Below are positions 35,030-44,384 of a stretch of DNA of 64,000 nt, in pieces. The first letter of the stretch is position 1. Every line of letters starts with the position of its first letter. A program made the position numbers and the translations under genes. Source of the stretch: Firmicutes bacterium HGW-Firmicutes-15 (GTDB lineage: Bacteria > Bacillota > Syntrophomonadia > Syntrophomonadales > Syntrophomonadaceae); contig PHAA01000026.1 of assembly GCA_002840245.1 (NCBI GenBank), forward strand, positions 1 through 64,000, in the 5' to 3' direction. The notes beneath the pieces are model-generated. The model saw only the letters and a program-made list of their open reading frames with translations, was not told the origin of the DNA and searched no databases.

Positions 35030-36235
35030 ATGGATTTATTATATTTATTTCAGGGAATTGGTACCCTATGCGTACAAGAGCCGAAAATCGTAATAGGAAG
35101 AATCGCATTAGTGCTGATAGGTATGGCGCTGGTTTTTCTGGGGGCTAAAAAAACTTTGGAACCCCTCGTCATGATACCGATGGGATTTGGAATGTCAGCT
35201 GTAAATGCCGGCATGCTCTTTTTTGATGCAAACAAAGTGGGGAATCTCTTAATAGATCCTTTGGTAACTGAGACAACTGCTTTGATGACTATTCTGCAAA
35301 TTGATGCTTTTCAGCCTATCTATACTTTTGCTTTTAGCAATAATTTAATTGCCTGCATTGTATTCATGGGCATCGGGGTAATCAGCGATCTTAGCTACCT
35401 TATGGCATTTCCTTTTACCAGTATGCTGATTGCTATATGTGCAGAACTGGGTACAATAGTAACCTATCCGATCGCAGTAGCTATGGGACTCACCCCGGGG
35501 CAAGCTGCTGCAGCTGCTATAGTCGGCGGTGCGGATGGCCCGTTGGTTCTCTTTTCATCGCTGATGTTGGCCCCAGAACTCTTTGTACCCATCACCGTTA
35601 TTGCTTATCTATATTTGAGCCTGTGTTATGGAGGATATCCGTTCCTGATAAGGCTCCTGGTTCCCAAGGAACTCAGAGGTATGAAGGTTAAAACCACCAC
35701 AAAAGTTAATGTTACTTCCCAAGAAAAATTAATATTTTCCGTAGTTGCCTGTACCGTTCTGTGCTTTTTATTACCGGCGGCGGCTCCGTTGTTATTGAGT
35801 TTCTTCCTGGGAATCGCTATAAGGGAATCAGGAGTTACCAGTTATATTAATATGATCGAGTCTACCTTTCTATACGCCGCAACTTTCTTTTTAGGATTAA
35901 TGCTGGGAATCTTGTGCGATGCCAACACCATCTTAAATCCTACTATTCTTCCGCTTCTAATCCTGGGAGTAATTGCACTGGGAGTTTCCGGTATAGGTGG
36001 TATTATTGGCGGTTATATAGTCTATTTTATCAACCATAGGCAATTCAATCCGACTATCGGTATTGCCGGCGTATCTTGCGTACCTAGTACGGCCAAAATT
36101 GCACAACATGAAGTAGCCGCGGTTAAGAAATCAACCATTATTATTCAGTTTGCTATGGGGGCCAGTATCTGCGGTGTTCTCACCAGTGCCATCCTTACCG
36201 GCATATACATTACGGTTATACCGATGCTTAAATAA
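35030..36235 (+). CDS. gcdB: Sodium-translocating decarboxylase beta subunit (GcdB/OadB/MmdB family)
   Basis: The membrane subunit that decarboxylates carboxy-biotin and pumps sodium ions outward. It has 401 residues and about nine to eleven hydrophobic segments, with the family signatures NNLIACIVFMGIG, IVGGADGPLVLF (re-entrant loop with the conserved Asp) and NPTIGIAGVSCVPSTAKIAQ near the C-terminus. OadB-family proteins usually run 370-440 residues. The start follows GTGAGGATAG. It completes the decarboxylase whose soluble subunits are encoded divergently 2.5 kb away. A glutaconyl-CoA role is inferred from those partners. Confidence 0.9.
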   Translation: MDLLYLFQGIGTLCVQEPKIVIGRIALVLIGMALVFLGAKKTLEPLVMIPMGFGMSAVNAGMLFFDANKVGNLLIDPLVTETTALMTILQIDAFQPIYTFAFSNNLIACIVFMGIGVISDLSYLMAFPFTSMLIAICAELGTIVTYPIAVAMGLTPGQAAAAAIVGGADGPLVLFSSLMLAPELFVPITVIAYLYLSLCYGGYPFLIRLLVPKELRGMKVKTTTKVNVTSQEKLIFSVVACTVLCFLLPAAAPLLLSFFLGIAIRESGVTSYINMIESTFLYAATFFLGLMLGILCDANTILNPTILPLLILGVIALGVSGIGGIIGGYIVYFINHRQFNPTIGIAGVSCVPSTAKIAQHEVAAVKKSTIIIQFAMGASICGVLTSAILTGIYITVIPMLK

Positions 36236-36563
36236 GGTCAGGGTAGGATAATTATATTATGTCCGAATAATCAGACACGTGTACGGCAGACAACAACACA
36301 TATTCGATAAACTTATTTGCAATATCCATTGGTACAAGTTAAGCCAGGCCTGACTCAATGCAGTTGCATTTTAAAAAGACAAAACTTAATAATTCTGGCA
36401 CATAGTTTGCGTAATAAAAAAGATGAGATAAATTAGAAATTGAAAATGCTAATAATGGGGGGGGGATTTATGCAGGGACACAACCGAAATTAGGACGTCT
36501 ATCAAACGGAATATTTTTTCAATGCAGTCCGTCAATAATTCACATAAAAAAGGGAGGCCGGAA
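36236..36563. other. Leader region of the CoA-transferase gene
   Basis: Besides the sigma-54 promoter there is TCCGAATAA at 36262, similar to the candidate enhancer element near 32824. A run of nine G precedes a seven-residue micro-frame (36470-36493, MQGHNRN). Nothing else is recognised. Confidence 0.35.
36396..36411 (+). promoter_or_regulatory. Sigma-54 promoter of the CoA-transferase gene
   Basis: TGGCACATAGTTTGCG, with TGGCAC matching the -24 consensus and GG-N10-GC spacing. The predicted transcript begins about 36423, leaving a 140-base leader. Confidence 0.75.
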
Positions 36564-37910
36564 ATGGAAAATTATATAGAACAATATAGAAATAAATTAC
36601 GAACTCCAGATGAAGCGGTACAAGTTGTTAAATCCGGTGATTTTGTCTGGTATGGTCATTTTGCCATGGCTCCTCGAGCTTTAGACGAAGCTTTGGCTAA
36701 ACGAGTCGGTGAAGTAACAGATGTTTGGATCAAGGGTGTATGTATTCTTTTTGATCCTAAAGTAGCCACGGCTGACCCAGACCATAAGTCTTTTACCTAT
36801 CACAGCGGTCACTTCAGTGCTCATGACAGACATCTGGGAGACAAGGGTCTTTCCTATTATTTGCCTGGCAACTATGGTCAGTGTCCTTGGAATGTGAGAA
36901 TGGGCAATTATGGGAAAATAGCGGTAGCCATGATAATGACTACACCTCCTGATGCCAACGGCTATTTTAATTTTGGGACATCATGTTCCTACGCTAAGCT
37001 CATTTGTGATCAAGCCGATGTAGTTATTCTAGAGGTAAACGAAAATGTGCCCTGGTGCCTGGGTGGGGAACAGGAATGCATCCACATATCCGAGGTTGAC
37101 TATATTGTGGAAAACACTATCCCGATGATTGCTTTCCCCTCAGAGTTTCCTGTTTCAGATGCTGAGAAAAAGATTGCAGGTTTAATTATAGATCAGCTTG
37201 AAGATGGGGCCACCTTACAATTTGGCATTGGAGCAATGCCGTCCATGATCGGTAAAATGATTGCTGACACTGATCTTAAGGATCTGGGAATTCACTCGGA
37301 AATGATGGCCGATTGTTTCGTAGATTTAGTTGAAAAAGGTAAGGTCAACGGTGCCAAGAAAAATATTGACCAGGGAAAGATCACCTACACCTTTGCCCTG
37401 GGATCCCAAAGACTATACGATTATATTGACCGGAATCCAGTTTGCGCAACTTTCCCCGTGGACATAACCAACTCCCCTGCAAGAATGGCCATCAACGATA
37501 AGTTAATGTGCATTAACAATGCGGTGGAAATCGATCTGTTCAGCCAAATAAATTCGGAGTCCTCTGGTTTCAGAAATATTTCTGGCACCGGTGGCCAACT
37601 TGATTTTACCATAGGCGCAATGAATTCTAAAGGGGGAAAACCCTTTATTTGTATGACTTCTACCAAGGTTTCAAAAGGACAAACCCTTTCTCGAATTGTA
37701 CCAGCCTTAAGTCCAGGTACTATTGTTACGGTTCCCAGAACTTTTGCTCCATATATAGTTACTGAATTTGGCATAGCCAATGTTATGGGCAAGTCGACCT
37801 ACAAAAGGGCAGAGCTGCTCATTGATATTGCCCATCCGGATTTTCGCGATGACCTGATTAAAGCTGCCACTCAGCAGGGCATCTGGACCCGGAGCAACAA
37901 AATAGATTAG
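36564..37910 (+). CDS. Butyryl-CoA:acetate CoA-transferase family protein
   Basis: A 448-residue acetyl-CoA hydrolase/transferase-family enzyme that moves CoA between acyl-CoA and a free acid, activating substrate without ATP. Catalytic glutamate E246 lies in [10 protein letters not shown], and the oxyanion/GXG loop is [12 protein letters not shown]. The frame is open from 36522, but AAAGGGAGG directly before ATG 36564 marks the start, and the length then matches butyrate/4-hydroxybutyrate transferases. In this context it may load butyrate, glutarate or a related acid from acetyl-CoA. An SSS symporter follows 32 bases later in the same transcript. Confidence 0.85.
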   Translation: MENYIEQYRNKLRTPDEAVQVVKSGDFVWYGHFAMAPRALDEALAKRVGEVTDVWIKGVCILFDPKVATADPDHKSFTYHSGHFSAHDRHLGDKGLSYYLPGNYGQCPWNVRMGNYGKIAVAMIMTTPPDANGYFNFGTSCSYAKLICDQADVVILEVNENVPWCLGGEQECIHISEVDYIVENTIPMIAFPSEFPVSDAEKKIAGLIIDQLEDGATLQFGIGAMPSMIGKMIADTDLKDLGIHSEMMADCFVDLVEKGKVNGAKKNIDQGKITYTFALGSQRLYDYIDRNPVCATFPVDITNSPARMAINDKLMCINNAVEIDLFSQINSESSGFRNISGTGGQLDFTIGAMNSKGGKPFICMTSTKVSKGQTLSRIVPALSPGTIVTVPRTFAPYIVTEFGIANVMGKSTYKRAELLIDIAHPDFRDDLIKAATQQGIWTRSNKID

Positions 37911-37942
37911 TTATCTAAAAATAATGCGAGGGGGAACTTGTA

Positions 37943-39370
37943 ATGTCTAATATTTTTTGGGTTGTGCTTTACTTTGCCCTTACTGCCTGTATCGGTATTT
38001 GGATGATGAGGAAGAAGAGCAGTGTGGCGGACTTCTTTGTGGCCAAAAAAGGTCTGAGCTGGCTGCTGATCATACCTCTGTTGTTCGCGGAAATGATCGC
38101 CGGGGCTGGGACGGTTGGAAATGCCGGCGACGCCTTTAAATATGGAATTTCCTCAGTATGGATGAACTGGGGAATGTCGCTTGGCGTAATATTTGTTCTA
38201 GTAACGGTAACCATTTTTTACCGGGTCATGGGCAACAAAAAGAACGTCATATCCGTACCTGAAGCCTTTAAGCACCGTTTTGACCAGAAGACCCGCATGG
38301 TCATGATGGCCATCCTGGTCCTAGTGTATATCATGCTTTTCGCTATGCAGCCCATAGCTGCCGCTTCCATTCTGGCCCCGATGCTGGGTATTGCTAAGAT
38401 GAAGCTGGTCTGGATAATGGGAATACTGTTCATACTCCTTACTGTCACAGGCGGCATGAAAGGGCTGGCCTGGATGAACGTGCTGCATTCCACCGTAATG
38501 TATCTCGGCCTGGGCATAGTAGCCTATGTGAGTGTCAAGGCGGCTGGTGGGATTGGCCACATGCAGGCGGTTCTGCCTCCCAGTTTCTTTGAATTTACCA
38601 AGCCCAGCCTTGGCATCGTAATCGGGACAGCCTTGGGCACCTGCCTTTCCTATGCGTGCGCATCCACCGTTGTGTCTACCATTTTTGGCGGAGCGACCAT
38701 GAAAGATGTCAAAAAGGGTTTCTGGGGAGCTTCCATCTTAGTTCTAATCTTTGCTTTGTTCCCGGCCCTGATCGGTATAGCCGCCAAAGTGGTTATGCCT
38801 AAAGCGGCGGCTGCCAGTGTGCTCTATACAATGGCCAACTATTCGGGCAACCTATACGGAGTCCTGGCTGCCATGGGTGTTTTAGCGGCTATACTTTCCA
38901 CCGCTCCAGCTCTGCTGTTGATAACGGCGACCATGCTCACGCGTGACTTCTTCAAGAGCATAAAACCCGATGCCACTGAAAAGCAGGAGCGGAGTTTTGC
39001 CAATTATAGCATGATTGCCCTAGGTCTTATAGCTACTTATATGGGAATGAATGCCACCTCCATCCTGGCCGGTCTGGTAGGCGCTTTCAACATTCGCGCC
39101 ATAGCCGGTTTGGTCCTGGCCGTATCCCTGGTGTGGCCCAGAGTAGACAGCCGGGCGGCCTTCTGGTCCATGCTGTTAGGCGGCCTAACGGCGGGTATCT
39201 GGCACTTTTCCGGCAACCCCTACAGTGTGTCTTCCCTCTGGCCTTCACTGATAGTCGGAGTTCCGCTTCTGGTAGGATTAACCCTCATGGCCAAAAATCC
39301 GGAATCCGATGGTTATCTAGTGTATAAGCAAGCTCTGGAAGAGAGCAATGCGGAGGGCGGAGTAGCCTAA
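37943..39370 (+). CDS. Sodium/solute symporter (SSS family)
   Basis: A 475-residue membrane transporter with about thirteen hydrophobic helices. The N-terminus shows the SSS pattern KKSSVADFFVAKKGLSWL, followed by AEMIAGAGTVGNAGDAFKYG. The central AMGVLAAILSTAPALLLITA region lies near the sodium-binding helix TM8. It imports a small solute, presumably an organic acid, with sodium. Base composition is visibly richer in G and C than the CoA-transferase before it and the hydratase after it (many GCC, CTG and GGC codons), which suggests a different history. The GAGGGGG site precedes the ATG. Confidence 0.85.
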   Translation: MSNIFWVVLYFALTACIGIWMMRKKSSVADFFVAKKGLSWLLIIPLLFAEMIAGAGTVGNAGDAFKYGISSVWMNWGMSLGVIFVLVTVTIFYRVMGNKKNVISVPEAFKHRFDQKTRMVMMAILVLVYIMLFAMQPIAAASILAPMLGIAKMKLVWIMGILFILLTVTGGMKGLAWMNVLHSTVMYLGLGIVAYVSVKAAGGIGHMQAVLPPSFFEFTKPSLGIVIGTALGTCLSYACASTVVSTIFGGATMKDVKKGFWGASILVLIFALFPALIGIAAKVVMPKAAAASVLYTMANYSGNLYGVLAAMGVLAAILSTAPALLLITATMLTRDFFKSIKPDATEKQERSFANYSMIALGLIATYMGMNATSILAGLVGAFNIRAIAGLVLAVSLVWPRVDSRAAFWSMLLGGLTAGIWHFSGNPYSVSSLWPSLIVGVPLLVGLTLMAKNPESDGYLVYKQALEESNAEGGVA

Positions 39371-39395
39371 GAAATTAGTATATCGTCATGGAGTT

Positions 39396-39450
39396 GGCGT
39401 CTCATCACAGCCGATTAATATTACGACGCCTTCTCCAGACCTTTTTTAAT
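39396..39450 (+). terminator. Weak terminator candidate after the SSS gene
   Basis: GGCGTC (39396) pairs with GACGCC (39425) across a long loop, and a run of six T follows only about 12 bases later, so activity is uncertain. Confidence 0.3.
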
Positions 39451-39508
39451 TCGAGTAACGATTTAACTTGTGAAACATATTACACAATTATAGAAAGAAG
39501 GGTGAACA

Positions 39509-40225
39509 ATGTCATACAGAGATGAACCATACCAATTTATTAAGGTAACAATCGAGGATGATATTGCCATTGTTCAATACAACCGCCCCGAGGCGTTAAA
39601 TGCTGCCAATGCCCAGCTGGTAATGGAACGTAACGATGCCATCTATCAGGCCGGGATTGATCCGGAAATTAAAGTATTGATAATGACGGGTAATGATAAA
39701 GCGTACAGTGCAGGCGGGGGCACAAATCTTCCCAAACCGACTATTGCTATGATTGCAGGCTTCTGTTTCGGAGGCGGGTTTGAGAATGCTTTAAGCTGCG
39801 ATTTGCGCATTGCTGCGGATAATGCCAAATTTGCACTGCCGGAAATAAATGTCGGTATATACCCGGGAGCCGGAGCTACTCAAAGATTGCCCCAGCATGT
39901 GTCGCTTTGTAAAGCCAAAGAGCTAGTATTTTTAGGGGAAACCTTTGACGCCCAAACAGCACTTGATCTAGGGTTGATAAATAAAGTGGTGCCGCTAGCG
40001 GAATTAAGAGAAACTACCATGGCTGTGGCCCGTAAGTTGGCCAAAAAGCCGGCATTTTCGTTAAGAATGGCGAAGGAAGCGCTCAACGCAGCCTGGAGTA
40101 CTAGTCTGGAAAAGGGCATGCAGATTGAAACCCATGGTTGGGCGATGACTTATGGGACCAAAGATGCTAAAGAAGGCATGAATGCATTTTTAGAAAAACG
40201 CAAACCAGTTTATACAGGTGAATAG
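39509..40225 (+). CDS. Enoyl-CoA hydratase/crotonase family protein with 26-residue internal deletion
   Basis: A 238-residue crotonase-fold enzyme for hydration of crotonyl-CoA or a similar enoyl-CoA. Both catalytic glutamates of the family are present (E92 in GGGFENAL, E112 in LPEINVG). Compared with its two paralogues here (264 residues each), it lacks 26 residues after AGG, where they have about 30 residues between AGGD and PKPTIA. It has only GTNL there. The missing part is the helix and loop next to the first oxyanion-hole residue, so activity may be altered. The AGAAAGAAGGG site supports the ATG. It heads a beta-oxidation operon with the acyl-CoA dehydrogenase 18 bases on. Confidence 0.85.
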   Translation: MSYRDEPYQFIKVTIEDDIAIVQYNRPEALNAANAQLVMERNDAIYQAGIDPEIKVLIMTGNDKAYSAGGGTNLPKPTIAMIAGFCFGGGFENALSCDLRIAADNAKFALPEINVGIYPGAGATQRLPQHVSLCKAKELVFLGETFDAQTALDLGLINKVVPLAELRETTMAVARKLAKKPAFSLRMAKEALNAAWSTSLEKGMQIETHGWAMTYGTKDAKEGMNAFLEKRKPVYTGE

Positions 40226-40243
40226 TAATTAGGAGGAATTATC

Positions 40244-42067
40244 ATGGAATTTAAATATAATGTTCGGGATCTAAAATTTATCTTAAAAGAATGGCTGCCT
40301 ACTGAGGAAGTATTAGCTTGTGACCGCTTTAAGGAATACTTCGGAATAGAGGATGTTGATCCGATTATGACCGAGGCATATAAAGTTGCTCGCGAGGTAG
40401 TTAGCCCCATTAACGCCGAAGGTGACAAAAATCCGGTGAGATTTGAAAATGGTGAAGTTATCAGTCCTCCGGGGTATAAAGAAGTTTTTCAATTCTTACA
40501 GAAAAATGGATGGGGTTCCAGCAGCGAATGCATTGAGCTTGACGGTGGTATGCCCCTGGTGCTCTACAAAGCCGCTGCCGAAATGATTGCTGCAGCCTGT
40601 CCGGCTATGGGTTCAAACATAAAACTGACTTCCGGCGCTGCCAACTTAATTATCGAATTCGGAACCCAGGCTGACAAGGACAGATTCCTTCCCAAGATGC
40701 TTAGCGGTGATTGGCAGGGAACCATGAACCTAACAGAACCTTCGGCTGGCTCTGATGTTGGAGATGCTCTGACCAGATCCTATCCTACGGATGACCCCAG
40801 CATATGGAAGATCAAGGGAACCAAAATGTTTATTACCGCTGGAGATGGATCAATCTGTGAGAACACAGTTCATATGGTTTTAGCTCGTCCTCCGCAGGGT
40901 GCCAAGGGTTCAGCTGGTTTGGGTCTTTATATTGTTCCCAAGTTCTGGGTTGATGAAAATGGCAATATGGGAAAATCCAACGATGTTACCACTATTGCAA
41001 TTGAACATAAGATGGGACTTAACGGTTCGGCAACCACTATGTTGAACTTCGGCGAAAATGACGAGTGCTACGGAATTATGGTTGGCAAGGCTCCTGATGA
41101 AAAGGGTCGCTCCAAAGGCTTGGGAATGATGTTTAATATGATGAACGAATCCCGCATTGGAACCGGACATAATGCAAACAATCAGGCTTCCGAAGCTTAT
41201 GCTCTGGCAGCCCAATACACTATTGACCGTGTTCAGGGTTATATCAAGGGTCAAAGAGTTCCAATCATCAAGCATGCCGATGTCAGAAGAATGCTTATGG
41301 ATATGAAAGCCCATACTGAAGGAATTAGAGCCATGATATTCAAGGGATTCTATAACTTGGACATTGCTGGAAATTCGAGTGATAAAGCCAAGGCTAAAGA
41401 ATGTGCAGATGTTGCCGCTATATTGACTCCTCTGGTAAAGTGCTATGGCAGTGAAACTGCAGTATTGATGACTGCTGAGGCCATTCAGTGTCTGGGTGGT
41501 GTAGGATACACCAAAGAGTACCCAGTAGAGCAGTATATGCGCGATTCCAAGGTGCTAACCATCTGGGAGGGAACCTCATTCATTCATGGTAATGATCTGG
41601 TTGGGCGCAAGATGACTATGGATGATGGTGTGCCATTTAAAAAATTTATGGCGAGCATTAAGGATTTCATCGAATCCAATAATAGTGCACCTGGTTTAGA
41701 GAAAGATGTGGCTAGTTTAGGCAAAGCATATGAAGCTGCTGAAGAAATATGGCAACTAATTATGTCATGGCAGGCTAATAAGGCTGAGAAGGGTGAATTA
41801 ATTAACCTTTATGCAATCAGGACATTGTTTATTTTTGCTCAGCTATATGTAGCTATGTGTCTTTTGGATCAGGCTATTGTTGCTAATAAGATTATTGCTG
41901 GTTTACCAGCCGATCACTTTGACCTGAACTTCTATAAAGGCAAAGTGGCCAGCGCCCGTTACTATGTGAACAACTCGCTGCCTAACGTATTCACACTGGC
42001 ACAAGTTATAAAGAATGCAGATACTACTGTTTTAGAAGTACCTGAAGAAGTGTTGATTGTTTCCTAA
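40244..42067 (+). CDS. Acyl-CoA dehydrogenase, long (~600 aa) type
   Basis: A 607-residue FAD acyl-CoA dehydrogenase with the extra C-terminal domain typical of the FadE/DmdC-like branch. Visible motifs are NLTEPSAGSDVGDAL, the flavin-binding KMFITAGDG and the catalytic base E442 in IWEGTSFIH, after GGVGYTKEYPVEQYMRDSK. It oxidises a saturated acyl-CoA to the 2-enoyl-CoA, passing electrons to an electron-transfer flavoprotein, which is not encoded here. The start follows AGGAGG. Next in the operon is thiolase, after 28 bases. Confidence 0.92.
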   Translation: MEFKYNVRDLKFILKEWLPTEEVLACDRFKEYFGIEDVDPIMTEAYKVAREVVSPINAEGDKNPVRFENGEVISPPGYKEVFQFLQKNGWGSSSECIELDGGMPLVLYKAAAEMIAAACPAMGSNIKLTSGAANLIIEFGTQADKDRFLPKMLSGDWQGTMNLTEPSAGSDVGDALTRSYPTDDPSIWKIKGTKMFITAGDGSICENTVHMVLARPPQGAKGSAGLGLYIVPKFWVDENGNMGKSNDVTTIAIEHKMGLNGSATTMLNFGENDECYGIMVGKAPDEKGRSKGLGMMFNMMNESRIGTGHNANNQASEAYALAAQYTIDRVQGYIKGQRVPIIKHADVRRMLMDMKAHTEGIRAMIFKGFYNLDIAGNSSDKAKAKECADVAAILTPLVKCYGSETAVLMTAEAIQCLGGVGYTKEYPVEQYMRDSKVLTIWEGTSFIHGNDLVGRKMTMDDGVPFKKFMASIKDFIESNNSAPGLEKDVASLGKAYEAAEEIWQLIMSWQANKAEKGELINLYAIRTLFIFAQLYVAMCLLDQAIVANKIIAGLPADHFDLNFYKGKVASARYYVNNSLPNVFTLAQVIKNADTTVLEVPEEVLIVS

Positions 42068-42095
42068 ATAGCTTAAATGAATGGAGTGAAACAGA

Positions 42096-43280
42096 ATGAG
42101 AGATATATATTTGGTTGAAAGTGTCCGCACCGGTATTGCCAAAGCCGGTAAAAACTCCTGGTTTGCAAACCTGAGAGCTGATGATATGGCTGGTCTGGTT
42201 ATGAATGAGGTAATGCGTAGAGCAGGTTTGGAAGATAAAAAAGAAGAATTAGATGGTGTTATATTAGGCGGAACAGCACTTGTCAATGATATGGCCAGCA
42301 ATATTGGGCGCTATTCAGTTGTTATGGCTGGTTTCCCCAATAGCATTCCTGGCTGTACTGTGGACCGCTTCTGTTCTTCCGGAGTTCAAGCCATTTTTAA
42401 TGCGGTGGCTGAGATTAATATGGGTTGGGGATCTGAGCTTATCCTGGCAGGCGGTGTTCAGCACATGACCCATGTTCCCATGGGCTTTGGCAATTTGCAC
42501 AATCCGCGCCTGGGTGAATTCACCGATGACAATGCCAAGGGCATGGGCTGGACCGCAGAAATGGTAGCCCGTAAGTATGGCATCACCCGCGAAGAACAGG
42601 ACTTAATGGCTTATGAAAGCCATCTTAAAGCCCATAAAGCTACACAAGAGGGCCTGTTTAAAGATGAGATACTGCCTATAGAAGTTGATGCACCCCAGAA
42701 GGATGGGAGTACTGCTAAGCTGATAGTTGACCGGGATCAGGGAATCAGACCGGAGACCACTATGGAATCTCTGGCTAAGATGGAAACAGTTTTTATGAAA
42801 GACGAGGCTGCTACAGTAACGGCCGGCAACGCCAGCCAGACTAATGATGCGGCATCGGTGGTCCTGGTGGCCAGCGGGGAAAAATGCAAGGAGTTGGGAT
42901 TGAAACCCAAGATGAAGTTGGTGGGATTCAAGGCGATCGGTGTTGATCCCATCTATATGGGCATCGGTCCTGCGGTTGCTATTCCAATGGTATTAAAACA
43001 AGCCGGAATGACCATGGACCAGATCGATATATGGGAAATCAATGAAGCTTTTGCCGCTCAGGCGGTATATTGCACCAAGGAACTTGGTATCCGCAACCAT
43101 CCGCTGCTGAACCCCCGCGGAAGCGGTATCGCTCTGGGACACCCGCTGGGCTGTACCGGAGCCAGAATAGTCACGACCCTTATGAATGAGATGCCTTATT
43201 ATGGTGCCAAATATGCAGTCGAGAGCATGTGTGTAGGCCATGGCCAGGGTGTAGCAGCTATCTGGGAATGGGTAGGCTAA
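42096..43280 (+). CDS. Acetyl-CoA acetyltransferase (thiolase)
   Basis: It cleaves acetoacetyl-CoA (or longer 3-ketoacyl-CoA) with CoA. The 394 residues include the nucleophile C93 in DRFCSSGVQ, the NEAFAAQ motif and the catalytic histidine in ALGHPLGCTGARI. The second cysteine lies in CVGHGQG, where most thiolases have CxGGG, so a glycine is changed to histidine, a minor departure. It is the first of three thiolase-type genes in the cluster. The AUG follows AATGGAGTG. The downstream gap contains a regulatory-looking palindrome. Confidence 0.92.
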   Translation: MRDIYLVESVRTGIAKAGKNSWFANLRADDMAGLVMNEVMRRAGLEDKKEELDGVILGGTALVNDMASNIGRYSVVMAGFPNSIPGCTVDRFCSSGVQAIFNAVAEINMGWGSELILAGGVQHMTHVPMGFGNLHNPRLGEFTDDNAKGMGWTAEMVARKYGITREEQDLMAYESHLKAHKATQEGLFKDEILPIEVDAPQKDGSTAKLIVDRDQGIRPETTMESLAKMETVFMKDEAATVTAGNASQTNDAASVVLVASGEKCKELGLKPKMKLVGFKAIGVDPIYMGIGPAVAIPMVLKQAGMTMDQIDIWEINEAFAAQAVYCTKELGIRNHPLLNPRGSGIALGHPLGCTGARIVTTLMNEMPYYGAKYAVESMCVGHGQGVAAIWEWVG

Positions 43281-43304
43281 ATAATTATAATTATCTATTA
43301 TGGT

Positions 43305-43368
43305 GCGGTTGGCCTATGTTAATAATATAAAACTATATTCAAAGTAAGGATTGCAGTCGGCCAACCGC
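43305..43368. repeat. Inverted repeat and near-palindrome before the 3-hydroxyacyl-CoA dehydrogenase gene
   Basis: GCGGTTGGCC (43305-43314) and GGCCAACCGC (43359-43368) are perfect 10-base complements. The second arm sits in a 26-base near-palindrome centred on GGCC (GGATTGC ... GCAATCC). It lies 74 bases before the gene, without a T-run, so it looks like an operator or an mRNA processing structure. Confidence 0.55.
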
Positions 43369-43441
43369 AATCCATCACTTAAATTGATATTGTCACATAA
43401 AACCACAGGAAATAACTATAAATTTGAAGGAGGAAAATAAA

Positions 43442-44329
43442 ATGGAAATTAAATCAATATTCGTAGTTGGCGCAGGCTTTATGGGCGCAGGTATAGCTCA
43501 GGTAGGAGCACAAGCAGGATACGAAATGTATCTCTTTGATATTGCTCCTGCGGCCGTGGAAAAAGGCATCGGTGGAATCAAGAAGCTTCTAAGCAAAAAG
43601 GTTGAAAAAGGCACTATGACTCAAGAAGCTTTGGATGGCACCATGGCTCTAATCAAAGCCAGTACATCTCTTGATGACGCCGCTAATGTGGACCTGGTCA
43701 TTGAGGCTGTTTATGAGAATGCTGATCTCAAGAAGGACATTTTCTCCAAGTTGGACGCTATATGCAAACCTGATTGCATTCTGGCTACCAATACCTCATC
43801 CATTCCCATTACTTCGATAGCAGCTGCAGTGAAAAGAACTGATAAATTTATCGGTATGCATTTCTTCAGCCCCGTACCGGTCATGAGACTGTGTGAAATC
43901 ATCCGCGCCATTAAGACCTCTGACGAGACGATTGAGGTTGTGGCAGAAGTTGCCCAGAAGATGGGCAAAGTAACCGTAGTTGCTAAAGATGTTCCTGGAT
44001 TTATCGTAAACCGTATCAACTCTGCCTTGAGATGTGAAGCCTATAAGTGTATGGAAGAAGGCGTGGCCAGCATAGAAGATATTGACAAGGCTATGAAAGC
44101 AGGCGCCAATCATCCCATGGGTCCCTTTGAACTGGCTGATTTCGTTGGTCTCGATGTTAATTACAGTGTTCTTTCTACCCTTTATGCCGGATACAAAGAC
44201 TCCAAATTTGCCCCCAATCTCACCCTGGAGAAACTGGTAATTGCCGGTGATTTGGGCCGTAAGACTGGAAAAGGATGGTATGACTATACTTCAGGAGAAA
44301 AGAAACCCAGAACCGATGTCAAATTCTAA
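43442..44329 (+). CDS. hbd: 3-hydroxyacyl-CoA (3-hydroxybutyryl-CoA) dehydrogenase
   Basis: A cytoplasmic NAD-dependent enzyme that interconverts 3-hydroxybutyryl-CoA and acetoacetyl-CoA. The 295 residues include the Rossmann motif GAGFMG (G10, G12, G15), the catalytic histidine in GMHFFSPVPVM, the EAVYENADLKK segment, and the C-terminal domain with VNRINSALRCEAY and GLDVNYSVL. The frame opens at TTG 43424, but AAGGAGG follows it and points to ATG 43442. It is read towards the next hydratase 55 bases on. Confidence 0.95.
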   Translation: MEIKSIFVVGAGFMGAGIAQVGAQAGYEMYLFDIAPAAVEKGIGGIKKLLSKKVEKGTMTQEALDGTMALIKASTSLDDAANVDLVIEAVYENADLKKDIFSKLDAICKPDCILATNTSSIPITSIAAAVKRTDKFIGMHFFSPVPVMRLCEIIRAIKTSDETIEVVAEVAQKMGKVTVVAKDVPGFIVNRINSALRCEAYKCMEEGVASIEDIDKAMKAGANHPMGPFELADFVGLDVNYSVLSTLYAGYKDSKFAPNLTLEKLVIAGDLGRKTGKGWYDYTSGEKKPRTDVKF

Positions 44330-44384
44330 AGGCTGGAAAGGTGATAGATAATTGCCCATAGCACCGGAAAGGAGGCAGTATTTA

